The notes: generated by a model from the letters alone, not told the origin. Shown: positions 7,667 through 17,496, numbered from the stretch's first letter. The stretch is DNA of 45,821 bases from Candidatus Stackebrandtia excrementipullorum (GCA_019113825.1 DXGR01000109.1:1-45821); one strand, 5' to 3'. Numbers and translations are program-made.

Positions 7667-8740
7667 ATGGTTGAAACGGTTGACGTAGCGGTGATCGGTG
7701 CGGGACAAGCCGGCCTGTCGAGCGGTTATTTTCTGGGGCGCAACGGTTTCAGGCCACATTCCGATTTCGTGATGTTCGATCGGTCAAAGGGGCCGGGCGG
7801 CGCCTGGCAGTACCGGTGGCCGTCACTGACGTTTGAAACCGTGCACGGTATTCATCAACTGCCGGGCATGTCCGTCCCCGAACCCGATTCATCGCAGTCT
7901 GTTGCCCCGGTGGTGTCCGACTATTTTCGCGATTACGAGGCCTCGTTCGGTTTGCCGGTTCTTCGCCCGGTCGTGGTTTCCTCGGTGAGCGGCCTTGCCG
8001 ACGGTCGACTTCTCATCGCCACCGATCGAGGCGATTGGACGGCTCGCGCACTCATCAACGCCACCGGCACCTGGGATAAGCCTTTTTGGCCTTATTATCC
8101 CGGCCAGGAGACGTTTACCGGACGACAAATACACACGGTGGACTATCGCGGAAAGGATGAGTTCCGTGGCGCACGAGTAGTTGTCGTGGGTGGTGGCGCC
8201 TCGGCCATACAGCTCCTCATGGAAATCGACAAGGTTGCAGAGACGTTCTGGGTCACCCGAAGAGAACCCACATTCGTCGACCGACCGTTCGACATGGACT
8301 GGGGACGCGAGGTCGTCGCGCGGGTCGAGGACCGGGTTCGCCGTGGGCTGGTGCCCGAAAGCGTCGTGAAGGCCACCGGGTATCGATGGACACCGGAGAT
8401 CGCGGCGGCGATTCGCAACGGCCCGTTGAAACGGCGCCCGATGTTCAAAAGAATCGACGCATCGGGCGTGGTCTGGGACGACGGCGAACGACTTGACGTC
8501 GACGTGATCTTGTGGGCAACGGGATTCCGTGCCGCGTTGGATCATCTCGCTCCACTGCGACTACGTGAGCCGGGCGGAGGAATCGTCATGGACGGGACGA
8601 GGGTCGTCAACGACCCGCGCATTCACCTTGTCGGCTACGGCCCCTCCGCCAGCACGGTCGGAACGAACCGAGCCGGCCGTACTGCGGCCCGTGAGATACG
8701 GCGCAGTCTCGGCGACAGAGCCGTTCCCGCCACGGTTTAA
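7667..8740 (+). CDS. FAD/NAD(P)-dependent oxidoreductase (flavin monooxygenase-like)
   Basis: A 357-residue two-dinucleotide flavoprotein. The FAD-binding GAGQAG is at about residues 11-16 and a second Rossmann motif VVVGGGASA is near 170. NATGTWDKP and ILWATGF are the usual ATG motifs of flavin monooxygenases. The middle segment (PGGAWQYRW) matches the FMO/BVMO superfamily. The substrate is unknown. GGAGG precedes the ATG. The gene stands alone between divergent and convergent neighbours. Confidence 0.85.
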   Translation: MVETVDVAVIGAGQAGLSSGYFLGRNGFRPHSDFVMFDRSKGPGGAWQYRWPSLTFETVHGIHQLPGMSVPEPDSSQSVAPVVSDYFRDYEASFGLPVLRPVVVSSVSGLADGRLLIATDRGDWTARALINATGTWDKPFWPYYPGQETFTGRQIHTVDYRGKDEFRGARVVVVGGGASAIQLLMEIDKVAETFWVTRREPTFVDRPFDMDWGREVVARVEDRVRRGLVPESVVKATGYRWTPEIAAAIRNGPLKRRPMFKRIDASGVVWDDGERLDVDVILWATGFRAALDHLAPLRLREPGGGIVMDGTRVVNDPRIHLVGYGPSASTVGTNRAGRTAAREIRRSLGDRAVPATV

Positions 8741-8747
8741 GTCGAGC

Positions 8748-9731
8748 TCACGGCCTGCTCAGGGCGTTTCCCGACGGCGCGACGAGACCGTGACGCGCCA
8801 ACCATGTGTCGATCTCGTCGAAGAACAGTTTGCGACCGCCCAACTGTGAGAGGGCGAGATCGTGCCTGCCGCCGTGAATACGGACGACGTCGACGTCGGA
8901 GCCGATGCCGGGCGCCCACTTGACGATGTCCTCGACGTTCAGCACCGTATCGGCGGTATGTGCCTGTTCGTCCCATTCGGTGGCGAACCACGACTGCGCC
9001 GCCACCGAGACCATGACAGGTACGGCTATCTTGAGGCCGTTGCGCAGGCGCTTCTGTGCCCTGTCGACGGCGCGCAACCAACCCAGTCGGATCGGTGTCC
9101 CGGTCACCGGCTTCCACGCGAGGTCGAAGTCCCATTCGCCGTAGTGGTCGTGGTGGAGACTACGCACGTTGATGCCCGGGCCTCCCAACCGCACGGGCCG
9201 TTTGGGGGCCAACAGCCCGGCGATGTCCAGAGGAACGGTACCCAGGCGTTGAACGGCGTCACCGACGTTCAACGCAAAGAACGGACTGTTGAGGACCAGT
9301 CCGGCAAGCCACCGGTGGTGCCGCATTCGGTGGGCCCACAACGCCGTCGTCAGTCCGCCGGTCGAATGTGCGTATACCAGGATCGACTCGTTACCGGCGT
9401 CGCGGATCAGTTGCGTTGCCTTGTCGAGTTCGGCAAAGTACTGCGGGATGTGCCTGACAAAATGCGGCGTCTGATGGGGCATCATGCTGCGCCCGGCCTT
9501 GCGAAGGTCCAACGCATAGAACGCGAAACCACGTTCGACGAAAAAATCCGCCACGTGCGGATGGAAAAAGTAATCGGAATACCCGTGGACGTACAACACG
9601 GCACGGCCCGTGGCCGGCGAGTCGTCACGGGTCACCAGGGTGGCCACGACCTCACCCTCCTCGTCGGGAGGAAGCTCGATCGTCTGCCGCCTGTAGGGAT
9701 CACCGAGCAAGTCCAATTCCATGGTGATCAT
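8748..9731 (-). CDS. Alpha/beta hydrolase (serine hydrolase)
   Basis: About 327 residues. The alpha/beta hydrolase fold shows in VLYVHGYSDYFFH (oxyanion strand), the nucleophile elbow YAHSTGG, and the late HGGRHDLALS supplying the catalytic His. The layout resembles monoacylglycerol-lipase-like lysophospholipases; the actual ester is unknown. The frame is open to 9863, but ATG 9731 is chosen because GAGG sits 5-6 bases upstream and homology-like sequence begins there. Confidence 0.85.
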   Translation of the reverse strand: MITMELDLLGDPYRRQTIELPPDEEGEVVATLVTRDDSPATGRAVLYVHGYSDYFFHPHVADFFVERGFAFYALDLRKAGRSMMPHQTPHFVRHIPQYFAELDKATQLIRDAGNESILVYAHSTGGLTTALWAHRMRHHRWLAGLVLNSPFFALNVGDAVQRLGTVPLDIAGLLAPKRPVRLGGPGINVRSLHHDHYGEWDFDLAWKPVTGTPIRLGWLRAVDRAQKRLRNGLKIAVPVMVSVAAQSWFATEWDEQAHTADTVLNVEDIVKWAPGIGSDVDVVRIHGGRHDLALSQLGGRKLFFDEIDTWLARHGLVAPSGNALSRP

Positions 9732-10128
9732 TAATACCTCAGCGGCATGAAGATACCGGCCGACCCGCCGGGGCTGTGACGAACAGACACGCCATTTTGT
9801 GTTCGAGTAGCCGGATACGCGCTCCGTACCGTACGGCAGAAGCCTGTCCACCACCCAAGACACGCGATGAGTGCCGATTTCAGCCCCCCGCTCGGCCGGT
9901 TCTTCTATCCTTGGAGGCGGTCGCTCCCCGCCACCTTGAACGAAGATATGGATGCATAGTCGCTGGTTCTCACCTCACCGTTCCCGGTCGACCGTTCGCG
10001 GTCGACACGCGCCACGGCACACCCTGAAACGGGTCGGACGGTTCGGAATACGTTGCCGCAGAATGCTAGTGCGACCGCTGCCCGACACCCGGGGCTCCGG
10101 TATCGTCACGGACCAACGGGAGGGCGAC
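9732..10128. other. Intergenic region between divergent genes
   Basis: A 397-base gap between divergent transcripts. Frames run through it on both strands as upstream extensions of the flanking genes, but they lack ribosome-binding sites and conserved-looking sequence. Promoters for both flanking genes should lie here; I could not place them convincingly. Confidence 0.5.
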
Positions 10129-11235
10129 ATGGTTGAACACGACGACCTCGACGCGGTACTTGCGGCGTGTCCCTCGTGCGACGGGCTCGGGCTGCAACTG
10201 GACTCCTGCCCCGAGGCCCACGTCGACGACCTCGACGCCTGCCATCGCTGTGAGGCAGGTAACTCCCCGTCCTTGTGTCGGTACTGCGATGCAACCGGCA
10301 TGGTGTGTGCTCAAGTGGTCATCTCGGTCGTCAACGTCGACCTGGCCACGGTTGCCTCGACGCAGGTTGTGGCCGGTGCTCATCCTCCGCGTCGGCTGGT
10401 GGACGGCGGTTGGGGCTTCGACTGTCGTGCGATCGCTGCCGAACTTGCGGGCGAGGTTTCGGTGTACGGCACAGGAGACGCGGACGAGATCATTCCGCTA
10501 CCTCGTGAGTACCATCCGGATCTTCCCGTCGACGACAGACACGAACTCGAAGCTGCGGCGATCGCCACGGCGGCGCAGCGGTCGAGGTGGCGGATACGTC
10601 AGGCGTTCCCCATATCGGCGTCGTTGACGAAACGAGCTCAAACGTCGAATTGTGACTGTCTGGGTGGACAGACACCCGCGAAGGCGGATACATGCCACAA
10701 CTGCCACGGTCTTGACACCGGTCACGGTGCTTCGATCACGCTGGCGCAGCCCACCCGTTCCTCGTCGCCGCGCGTGCGGCCGTGGACGCTTGACCACCTC
10801 GCACAGATCGGTTTCGGGTTGGGACTGCGTCTCGACATCACGTGTCGCATGTCCACCGCCGACGGCGTGGACGACCCGGTCTGGACCATGACGTGGAGCC
10901 CTACGGGAACCGTCGTCACCCCGGCGGCACCGGACGGCGTGACCGACTTCGACGAAGCCGTGAGGTTGGCCGCCGGGCGACTGAACGAGGCCCCCAACAG
11001 TATGTTCTCGCGCGGGGAACTCATCCCGGTACCGCGACAGACGGTGCCACCGATCGTGGGCGTCAGACGAGCCAAAGCCGTTCTCGTGGCTTTGGCTCGT
11101 CAAGGATCGTGTGACGCCGTCCTGTGCCAGCTTTCTGCCGGCAACTGTTCCATCAGCCTGTGTACCGGCCGTTACGTCGAACTCGTTTCGCGCGGCTCCG
11201 ATTTGGAGGCCGCCGCGACCGGCATCGGGCTGTAA
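10129..11235 (+). CDS. Hypothetical protein with DnaJ-like cysteine clusters
   Basis: A 368-residue protein with two Cys clusters that look like zinc ribbons. The N-terminal cluster has Cys14, 17, 27, 38, 41, 50, 53 and 60, including CPSCDGLG, a CxxCxGxG repeat as in the DnaJ zinc centre, plus CHRC and CRYCDATG. A second cluster around 175-195 has CDC and CHNCHG. The C-terminal half has no recognisable fold. No J domain is present, so it is not DnaJ itself. GGGAGGG lies 4-5 bases before ATG 10129, which decides the start over an in-frame start at 9952. A perfect 14-bp inverted repeat lies near the 3' end of the gene. Confidence 0.7.
   Translation: MVEHDDLDAVLAACPSCDGLGLQLDSCPEAHVDDLDACHRCEAGNSPSLCRYCDATGMVCAQVVISVVNVDLATVASTQVVAGAHPPRRLVDGGWGFDCRAIAAELAGEVSVYGTGDADEIIPLPREYHPDLPVDDRHELEAAAIATAAQRSRWRIRQAFPISASLTKRAQTSNCDCLGGQTPAKADTCHNCHGLDTGHGASITLAQPTRSSSPRVRPWTLDHLAQIGFGLGLRLDITCRMSTADGVDDPVWTMTWSPTGTVVTPAAPDGVTDFDEAVRLAAGRLNEAPNSMFSRGELIPVPRQTVPPIVGVRRAKAVLVALARQGSCDAVLCQLSAGNCSISLCTGRYVELVSRGSDLEAAATGIGL
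11066..11101. repeat. Perfect intragenic inverted repeat
   Basis: GACGAGCCAAAGCC and its exact reverse complement are separated by 8 bases (GTTCTCGT). The repeat lies inside the coding sequence of the Cys-cluster gene, 134 bases before its stop, and encodes part of RRAKAVLVALARQ. A 14-bp perfect stem would be a strong RNA hairpin within the message. Confidence 0.8.
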
Positions 11236-11240
11236 CCGCG

Positions 11241-11870
11241 CTACTCGGACGTGTTGTCGGTCAGATTCTTCCGTTCTGCGGCAATGGTCGTGTCCGGACC
11301 ATGTCCGGTATGGACGACGGTCTCGTCCGGGAGGGCGAACAGTACCTGCCTGATCGAGGAGACGATCACATCGTACGAACTGAACGACCGTCCCGTAGCT
11401 CCCGGTCCACCCTCGAAGAGGGTGTCCCCGGTGAACACCACCCCCAGGCTCGGCACATACAAGGACACGGCTCCCGGTGCGTGCCCGGGGGTGTGCAGCA
11501 CCTGGACCACTGTATCGGCCACGGTGAGCGTTTCACCGTCGGTCAACGCCCCGTCGGGGCTGCGATCCGGGTACGTCTGATCCCATAGGGCTCCGTCATC
11601 GGGGTGCAAAAGCACCGGTGCCGGCCCCGAGACAGCATCGGCCAGGTCGAATGCGGCGTTGATGTGATCGTTGTGCGCGTGAGTGCACACGATTGCCACG
11701 AGTTGCCGATCTCCCACCGCCGCTGCGATCGCCCGAGCGTCGTGAGCGGCGTCGATGACGACCACCTCACTGTCGTTGCCCAACAACCAGACGTTGTTGG
11801 TGACCTCCCAGGAACCACCGTCCAGTTGGAAGACGCCATCGGTTTCGATCTTCTCGATGCGGACGTTCAC
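11241..11870 (-). CDS. MBL-fold hydrolase, partner of the mycothiol formaldehyde pathway
   Basis: A 209-residue metallo-beta-lactamase-fold hydrolase. The metal motif HAHNDH is at about residue 63, followed by [10 protein letters not shown], the bridging Asp in [10 protein letters not shown] and a final HTGHGPDT, giving the glyoxalase II-type metal site. Its ATG overlaps the stop of the upstream mycothiol-dependent dehydrogenase by four bases. In actinomycetes this pairing is usual, and the hydrolase is thought to act on S-formylmycothiol, releasing formate and mycothiol. That role is inferred from context. Confidence 0.85.
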   Translation of the reverse strand: MNVRIEKIETDGVFQLDGGSWEVTNNVWLLGNDSEVVVIDAAHDARAIAAAVGDRQLVAIVCTHAHNDHINAAFDLADAVSGPAPVLLHPDDGALWDQTYPDRSPDGALTDGETLTVADTVVQVLHTPGHAPGAVSLYVPSLGVVFTGDTLFEGGPGATGRSFSSYDVIVSSIRQVLFALPDETVVHTGHGPDTTIAAERKNLTDNTSE

Positions 11871-12952
11871 AGGACCACCACCGAACGAAGTACCTCACCA
11901 CGGTTCATTGCAGCAAACGCCTCCTCGACATCGGTCAGGCCTATCGTTTCCGAGACGAACGTATCGAGCTTCAACCGTCCGTCGAGGTAAAGATCGACCA
12001 GCATCGGAAAATCACGTGACGGCAAACAGTCTCCATACCACGACGACTTGAGCGCACCGCCACGCCCGAAAACGTCCAAAAACGGCAGCTCAAGCTTCAT
12101 GTCGGGGGTCGGAACGCCGACCAGAACAACTGTTCCTGCCAAATCACGAGCATAAAACGCCTGTTCGTACGTCTCGGGCCGCCCGACGGCCTCGATCACG
12201 ACATCGGCGCCGAACCCGTCGGTCAGCCCACGAACCGCTTCCACGACGTCGACGTCCACAGCGTTCACGGTGTGGGTCGCGCCCAACTCCCGCGCCCAGC
12301 CGAGTTTTCGTTCGTCCACGTCCACAGCGATGATCTTGGCGGCACCGGCCAGTCGAGCCCCCGCCACCGCCGCACTGCCGACGCCACCACACCCGATCAC
12401 CGCGACGCTGTCTCCCCGGCCGACGTTCCCGGTGTTGACGGCGGCTCCCAGACCGGCCATGACGCCACAACCGAGCAGGCCCGCCACCTCGGCAGGCGCC
12501 CGTTCATCGACCTTGGTGCATTGGCCTGCAGCCACCAACGTCTTCTCCGCAAACGCACCGATACCCAACGCCGCGGTGAGTTCCGTACCGTCGGTCAACG
12601 TCATACGGTTGACCGCGTTGTGGGTGTCGAAGCAGTACCAGGGTCGACCACGCCGGCAGGCACGGCACTGCCCACAAACGGCGCGCCAGTTCAACACCAC
12701 GTAATCACCGACCGACACCTCCTCGACGCCCGGGCCGACCGCCTCCACGGTTCCGGCGGCCTCATGGCCAAGCAGGAACGGATAATCGTCGTTGATGCCG
12801 CCTTCGCGATAATGCAGGTCCGTGTGGCACACGCCGCAGGCCTGCACGGCGACAAGAGCCTCTCCCGGTCCGGGGTCGGGAACGTTGATCGTCTCGATGG
12901 AGACCGGGCCGCCTTTTTCGCGGGCCACCACGGCTTGTACACGTTGCGCCAT
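11867..12952 (-). CDS. mscR: S-(hydroxymethyl)mycothiol dehydrogenase
   Basis: A 361-residue zinc-dependent class III-like alcohol dehydrogenase. The catalytic zinc region is [14 protein letters not shown] and GHEAAG. The structural zinc lobe [15 protein letters not shown] follows, then the Rossmann motif [12 protein letters not shown]. The sequence closely matches what I know of MscR/AdhE2, which oxidises the mycothiol-formaldehyde adduct with NAD. This marks the host as a mycothiol-using actinobacterium. An AGGAG site lies 5 bases before ATG 12952, and the gene is coupled to the downstream MBL hydrolase by ATGA. Confidence 0.92.
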   Translation of the reverse strand: MAQRVQAVVAREKGGPVSIETINVPDPGPGEALVAVQACGVCHTDLHYREGGINDDYPFLLGHEAAGTVEAVGPGVEEVSVGDYVVLNWRAVCGQCRACRRGRPWYCFDTHNAVNRMTLTDGTELTAALGIGAFAEKTLVAAGQCTKVDERAPAEVAGLLGCGVMAGLGAAVNTGNVGRGDSVAVIGCGGVGSAAVAGARLAGAAKIIAVDVDERKLGWARELGATHTVNAVDVDVVEAVRGLTDGFGADVVIEAVGRPETYEQAFYARDLAGTVVLVGVPTPDMKLELPFLDVFGRGGALKSSWYGDCLPSRDFPMLVDLYLDGRLKLDTFVSETIGLTDVEEAFAAMNRGEVLRSVVVL

Positions 12953-13144
12953 GACTACTCCTGACGTGGGATACGACGCCGACTCTACTGTTTTTCGGTT
13001 GGCGGCGGGTGCGCTCATGTGGACGGGCGCGTCGAGGGAGAACCGCGCTCGCCGGGTTGAAGAATCGGTCGACCACAAGCAGGCCGGCGGAGCGTCTCTC
13101 GACGCCGACCGTCGTGCTCCTCCGGGCTGATCCAGGATCGGCGT

Positions 13145-14107
13145 TCAATCGGCCGTCGCCTTTTCCACGGCCACGTCTTTCTCGTCTACTTTCCGTGTAC
13201 TGCGCAGCCGCGGTTCGCCCGCCGAACGGCGTCGCCGCATCTCTGTATCCAGTTGTGCACCGAACAGAACGGCAATGTTCGATATCCACAGCCACACAAG
13301 GAAGACGATGACGCCGCCCAAGGCCCCGTAGGTCTCGTTGTAGGAGGCGAAATTCGCGACGTAGAGCGCAAACCCGGCCGACGCAGCACCCCACAGGACA
13401 ATGGCCGTCAGACTGCCCCACCCCACCAGTGAGAAGCGGCTCGACACATTGGGGGCGGCCCAATAAAGCACCGCCAAAATAAGGCTCATCAACACCACCA
13501 GTACCGGCCATTTGGCGATGTCCCACACCGTCGCAAACGTGTCGCCGATACCGATCAGTCTCCCCAACCACCGGGCGAGACCGCCGGTGAAGACGACAAG
13601 GAAACTGCACACGGTCAACAGGACCCCGGTTGTCACGGTCACGGCGATACGCACGGGCCACACCCACCACACCGGCCGTCCCTCCGGAACCTCGTGGATC
13701 GTGTTCGACGCGCGCATAAAGGCTCCGACGTACCCCGACGCCGACCACAGTGCTGCGGCCAAACCGACGATCGCGAAGAACGACGCCGTCGACGACGACT
13801 CCTGAAGGTTCCGAACCTGGTCCACCAGGATGTCGCCTGCAGCGCCGGGTGCAAACCGTGTGATCTCGTCAACGAGGGTATCGGTCGTGGAGGCCCCGGT
13901 AAGCCCCAGCAACGACACCAGCACAAGAAGCCCGGGAAAGATCGACAGCACCGAATAGTAGGTCAATGCCGCCGCCCAATCCAACAGACCGTGACGTCCG
14001 AACCCAGCTGCCGCCCGTTTAACCACCCCCACCGGCGAACGGTCGGCACGCAGGCTCGAATTCTCGTCGACCCGGTGCACGGGATCGGGCGGACGGTCGG
14101 TTCGCAT
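13145..14107 (-). CDS. YihY/BrkB-family membrane protein
   Basis: A 320-residue membrane protein with about six hydrophobic helices. It carries the YihY hallmark AALTYYSVLSIFPGLLVLVSLLG near residue 45 and VVFLVWLWISNIAVLFGAQLDTE near 270. The ends are charged. Function is unknown; it was formerly misannotated as ribonuclease BN. GGAGG lies 9 bases before the ATG. It follows the DUF3618 gene by about 25 bases and belongs to the same operon. Confidence 0.9.
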   Translation of the reverse strand: MRTDRPPDPVHRVDENSSLRADRSPVGVVKRAAAGFGRHGLLDWAAALTYYSVLSIFPGLLVLVSLLGLTGASTTDTLVDEITRFAPGAAGDILVDQVRNLQESSSTASFFAIVGLAAALWSASGYVGAFMRASNTIHEVPEGRPVWWVWPVRIAVTVTTGVLLTVCSFLVVFTGGLARWLGRLIGIGDTFATVWDIAKWPVLVVLMSLILAVLYWAAPNVSSRFSLVGWGSLTAIVLWGAASAGFALYVANFASYNETYGALGGVIVFLVWLWISNIAVLFGAQLDTEMRRRRSAGEPRLRSTRKVDEKDVAVEKATAD

Positions 14108-14132
14108 ACTGTGCAGCCTCCGTATAAACGCC

Positions 14133-14453
14133 TCAGCGGTGCTGTCTACGGATCAAGGCCCACGTGACGGCAGTAGCCACAACGGCCGTCACCACAGCCA
14201 ACGGAAGCCGCCACCGTATGGCCGCGTCCACCGCGTCGTCACCGGCCCTGCGCAGCCGTCTGACCGCGGCTTTGCTTTGAGTCACCGGGTTGACCCGGTC
14301 GGCGAGTTCCTCGACCGTGGAGCCCAGCGCGGTGCGTGTTGCGGCGATGTCGGCGCGTATCGCCGCCGGATCGTCCGGAGTTTCGGACGAGGCCGTCGGT
14401 TCGGCAACCTTGACGGCCTCGTCCATCCTGTTTCGCCGGTCTTCGACTGTCAT
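14133..14453 (-). CDS. DUF3618 membrane-anchored small protein
   Basis: 106 residues. The DUF3618 core is IRADIAATRTALGSTVEELADRVNP, followed by a basic stretch and one C-terminal membrane helix (LPLAVVTAVVATAVTWALI). The ATG at 14453 overlaps the stop of the preceding holin-X gene by four bases, which fixes the start against a longer open frame. Found widely beside holin-X and YihY genes in actinomycetes; a role in envelope stress is only suspected. Confidence 0.88.
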   Translation of the reverse strand: MTVEDRRNRMDEAVKVAEPTASSETPDDPAAIRADIAATRTALGSTVEELADRVNPVTQSKAAVRRLRRAGDDAVDAAIRWRLPLAVVTAVVATAVTWALIRRQHR

Positions 14454-14899
14454 CGACTCATCGCCTTTCGAACAACGGCTATGTCGGTCTTTACACCGTC
14501 CATCGCCTGCTGTGGCAACGGTTGCGAAGCCTTTTTCATTCGCCCGCGTCCCACCAGCGCCAATATTCCGGCGATCAACAACAGCGCACCCGCGACGATA
14601 AGCGCGGCCGCCCAACCGGGCAGCACCAGCGCAAGCCCCAGGACCGCTGCGGTGATCAGACACCCGAAGGCGAAGAAACCGAATACGGCGGCGCCGGAGA
14701 ACAGGCCCGCTCCGGCAGCGGCCTGCTTGGCCTTGGAAGCCATTTCGGCCCGCGCCAACGCGATTTCGTCCCGCATCAGGCGCGTCATCTGTTCGAGAGC
14801 GCGCTGCACCAGTTGTGTGGTGCTGGGACGGGTCGGAGCGTGTTCTGTGCTGCTAGGACGAGTCGAAGCCTGCGTAACTTCATCCATTACCTCGGTCAT
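14450..14899 (-). CDS. Actinobacterial holin-X / DUF1469 membrane protein
   Basis: About 149 residues. An amphipathic helix (MTRLMRDEIALARAEMASKAKQ) precedes two adjacent membrane helices, then a basic tail. This is the phage-holin-like family of actinomycetes, which is normally chromosomal and not viral. ATG 14899 is preferred to the GTG at 14908 because GGTGG is well spaced. It is first in the holin-X, DUF3618, YihY operon. Confidence 0.85.
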   Translation of the reverse strand: MTEVMDEVTQASTRPSSTEHAPTRPSTTQLVQRALEQMTRLMRDEIALARAEMASKAKQAAAGAGLFSGAAVFGFFAFGCLITAAVLGLALVLPGWAAALIVAGALLLIAGILALVGRGRMKKASQPLPQQAMDGVKTDIAVVRKAMSR

Positions 14900-15009
14900 C
14901 GGGACCACCCCCCACGCGTCCGGCTTACCCCTCGGTGTCGTGGCTCAAACTTTCCACACCGGCATGGGCGTGTGCGCCGAATCCGGCGGATCCACGTCGT
15001 TTTAACCGG

Positions 15010-15882
15010 TTAAACCACTGCCGACGATGGTCGATCGACGTAATCGGGGTGCCCGTTGAGACGTAGGACCCGCATGGCTTCCACCGTGCGCACCGCCCGC
15101 CATTCCTGCGTCGCCTCCTCGCCGGGTGCCTCCCACGTGATGCCCCAACCCCCGTCGCTTTGTTGGTCGGCGGCCAACACCGTGAGATGGTCGCCGACCG
15201 CCTTCTGCGGAAACCGTGCGCGAAGACGATCGTCCGGCGCGGGGGCCAGGTCGAGTGGGGTCAAACCGTAACCGTCGCCGGGGTACAGATGGAAGGACTT
15301 GACCGCGTCCCAATCGGCGGTGAGTCGGTCGCGTTGTCGCATCGCCCAGGAACGGTCCGGCGCCGAAACCAGGAACGCCAGGATATTCGCCAACGTGTGA
15401 CCTCCCATCTCGTCGGCCGGCATCGCCTCGATCCGGTCGACGCAGAAACGTTCGGCCGCCGCGAGCCATGGAGCATCGACTCCGAAACGCCGCAGACGGA
15501 CAACAATGCCGGCCGTCGGATTCAATCCCGCGTCGAACCGGCAATCACCCCAGTGTGCGGCACGTGCGTACGCTGCCGCGTCGGGCAGAACGATGGGCAG
15601 ACCGGCCTCGTCGGTGAGCACCGTCGACAGCCACGTCGCGCAGTCGTCGGCCAAACCGCGCAGGCGCCGACGCACGTTGTGATCGGTTCCTGCGTCGGCT
15701 TCGGTGATCCGTTGCGCCGTCTCCAAACCGAAGTCCACGGCCAACGGATGGCTGGTGGGCGCCCGCAGGTCGGGTTCCAACGCTTGGCCCAACCCGCCGT
15801 CGTCGTTGCGATACGCCAGCAGCGCATCGACGGCGGCGGCAGCGGAAACTGCGCCCGGCGAAGTGAAGAAGAGATCACTCAT
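15010..15882 (-). CDS. Prenyltransferase/terpene-cyclase-fold protein
   Basis: About 290 residues. Two QW-like repeats typical of (alpha/alpha)6 toroid proteins occur: YRNDDGGLGQALEPDLR near residue 28 and QQSDGGWGITWEAPG near residue 240. The squalene-cyclase DxDD acid and the prenyltransferase zinc ligands are not visible, so an enzyme activity cannot be claimed. ATG 15882 is preferred over a TTG 15 bases upstream, though the ribosome-binding site is weak. Confidence 0.65.
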   Translation of the reverse strand: MSDLFFTSPGAVSAAAAVDALLAYRNDDGGLGQALEPDLRAPTSHPLAVDFGLETAQRITEADAGTDHNVRRRLRGLADDCATWLSTVLTDEAGLPIVLPDAAAYARAAHWGDCRFDAGLNPTAGIVVRLRRFGVDAPWLAAAERFCVDRIEAMPADEMGGHTLANILAFLVSAPDRSWAMRQRDRLTADWDAVKSFHLYPGDGYGLTPLDLAPAPDDRLRARFPQKAVGDHLTVLAADQQSDGGWGITWEAPGEEATQEWRAVRTVEAMRVLRLNGHPDYVDRPSSAVV

Positions 15883-15987
15883 GCGCCGTTCCAACAATCT
15901 GCCGTGTCAATGGACGAATGCCAGGCCGGCGGTCAGTGCGGAAGGTGTCATACCGTCATGATTCCGTTGGGGTGCGACACCGCGTGG

Positions 15988-17496
15988 TCAATCGCTCGGA
16001 ACCCGTCGGGCACGCGCCCGCTTGACCTTGTACATAGCCTGGTCGGCCTCGTGTATGGCATCGGCGACACCGGTGAACCGAGGTTTCAACGGCGCCCATC
16101 CGATACTGACCGACACGGTCTTGTCGATGACCATCCGTTGCCACTCGTCTTGAACGACCGCCTCGCATACACGGTCGCCTATGCTTTGGGCGTCTTCAGC
16201 CGTCGTTTCGGGAAGAACCACCACGAACTCGTCACCGCCCGCACGCGCCAACAGGTCCCCTATCCGGACGCTGCGTGCCACGATCCCGGCGACGCGCTTC
16301 AGCACCTGATCTCCCGTGGCGTGGCCGTGGGCGTCGTTCACCGCTTTGAAACCGTCCAGATCGATGACGCCGATCATCGCCGCCGCTCCCCTGCTGACCA
16401 GGTCGCGCAGAAAGCGATCCAACCGGCGACGATTCGGCAAACCGGTCAACGGATCGGTCATCGCCGCGTCGGCGTATCGTGCCACCGTCTGGCGCAGATT
16501 CTCCTGGTCCAGCAGGGCAGAGGCGCTGTCCAACAGCAACGGGCGCAGCCGTTCGGTGTGTCCGGCGATGTTGCAGATGAGTTCGCGTTCCGTCGTCAAC
16601 GCCTCGGCATGTCGTCCCAGGGACGATAGCGCCAGCGATCGGATTCGCAACGGTTCGGCGACGCCGGCCACATTGCCGCCGATGTCGGGGTGTTCCAAAG
16701 CGTCCATCGCCGACTGTCCGTCACCGACCGCGATGCTGTGGCACGCGTGGGTCAGCAATCGCATTTCACGAAACAGCGGAAGGTCGACGGTCGTGCCGAA
16801 TCGGATGTCTGATGTGCCGCCGAGCGTCTCGAGGCGGCGTGCGGCAAAGTTCAGCCACACTTTGGGAATGTCTTCCAGTTCGGTTTCGTCGGGTACGTCG
16901 CTCAACAGGTTGTCGAGTAGTTTCGCGCATCCGGGTGAGTCGCCGCGGTGGTCCCTGGCCAGGGCTCTCCGGACGACCGTTTGTACGTAGCCTTTGTCCC
17001 ACATGGTGGCATCGGACAGTGCCAGGACGCGACCAAAAGCGGATTCGGCCTCTTCGTAGTATCCGATGCTCGAGTACGCAAGTCCCAGGTTGCGCCACGC
17101 CGATGCCGCAGGCTCACCGGTGTCGGACATTTTCTCAAGGGCCCGTTCCGCGTTGACCAGGTGGAGGCCGCAGTTTTTCAACGAGCCACTTTGGAAATCT
17201 GCCCAAGCCGCCAGGGCGTGGAAGTTGCCGATCAATCGGTAGTTTCGGCAGTTCTCGACTGCATCGGAGGCACGCGCCAACGCCGCGATCACGCCTGGAC
17301 GGTCGCGTAGGTTCATGTTGGCCGCCAACACGTATTGGCGGGCCTGTGCCACTCGGATCGAATCGGACACCGTCTCGGCGATCTCTTCGGCCTTGGCAAT
17401 GACTTCGTACGGTGACCCTTCGCGCATCAGGGCACGCAGGTATACGAAATCGTCCTGCCACGTCGATGTCGACGTGGATCGCCACGATGACGACAT
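15988..17496 (-). CDS. TPR-like diguanylate cyclase (GGDEF)
   Basis: A 502-residue cytoplasmic protein. Roughly residues 1-320 are a helical TPR-like repeat region (for example AWRNLGLAYSSIGYYEEAESAFGRVLAL). The C-terminal third is a GGDEF domain with an intact GGDEF motif at 420-424, and RIGD ends five residues before it, matching the RxxD product-inhibition site. It should make cyclic di-GMP and be feedback-inhibited. There is no membrane segment or PAS/GAF sensor; the TPR region may sense a protein partner. AGGGTGG precedes ATG 17496. Confidence 0.9.
   Translation of the reverse strand: MSSSWRSTSTSTWQDDFVYLRALMREGSPYEVIAKAEEIAETVSDSIRVAQARQYVLAANMNLRDRPGVIAALARASDAVENCRNYRLIGNFHALAAWADFQSGSLKNCGLHLVNAERALEKMSDTGEPAASAWRNLGLAYSSIGYYEEAESAFGRVLALSDATMWDKGYVQTVVRRALARDHRGDSPGCAKLLDNLLSDVPDETELEDIPKVWLNFAARRLETLGGTSDIRFGTTVDLPLFREMRLLTHACHSIAVGDGQSAMDALEHPDIGGNVAGVAEPLRIRSLALSSLGRHAEALTTERELICNIAGHTERLRPLLLDSASALLDQENLRQTVARYADAAMTDPLTGLPNRRRLDRFLRDLVSRGAAAMIGVIDLDGFKAVNDAHGHATGDQVLKRVAGIVARSVRIGDLLARAGGDEFVVVLPETTAEDAQSIGDRVCEAVVQDEWQRMVIDKTVSVSIGWAPLKPRFTGVADAIHEADQAMYKVKRARARRVPSD

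Noticed and set aside
14450-14899. Holin-like protein as evidence of a prophage
   Set aside because: The holin-X, DUF3618, YihY trio is a normal chromosomal arrangement in actinomycetes and no phage genes are nearby.
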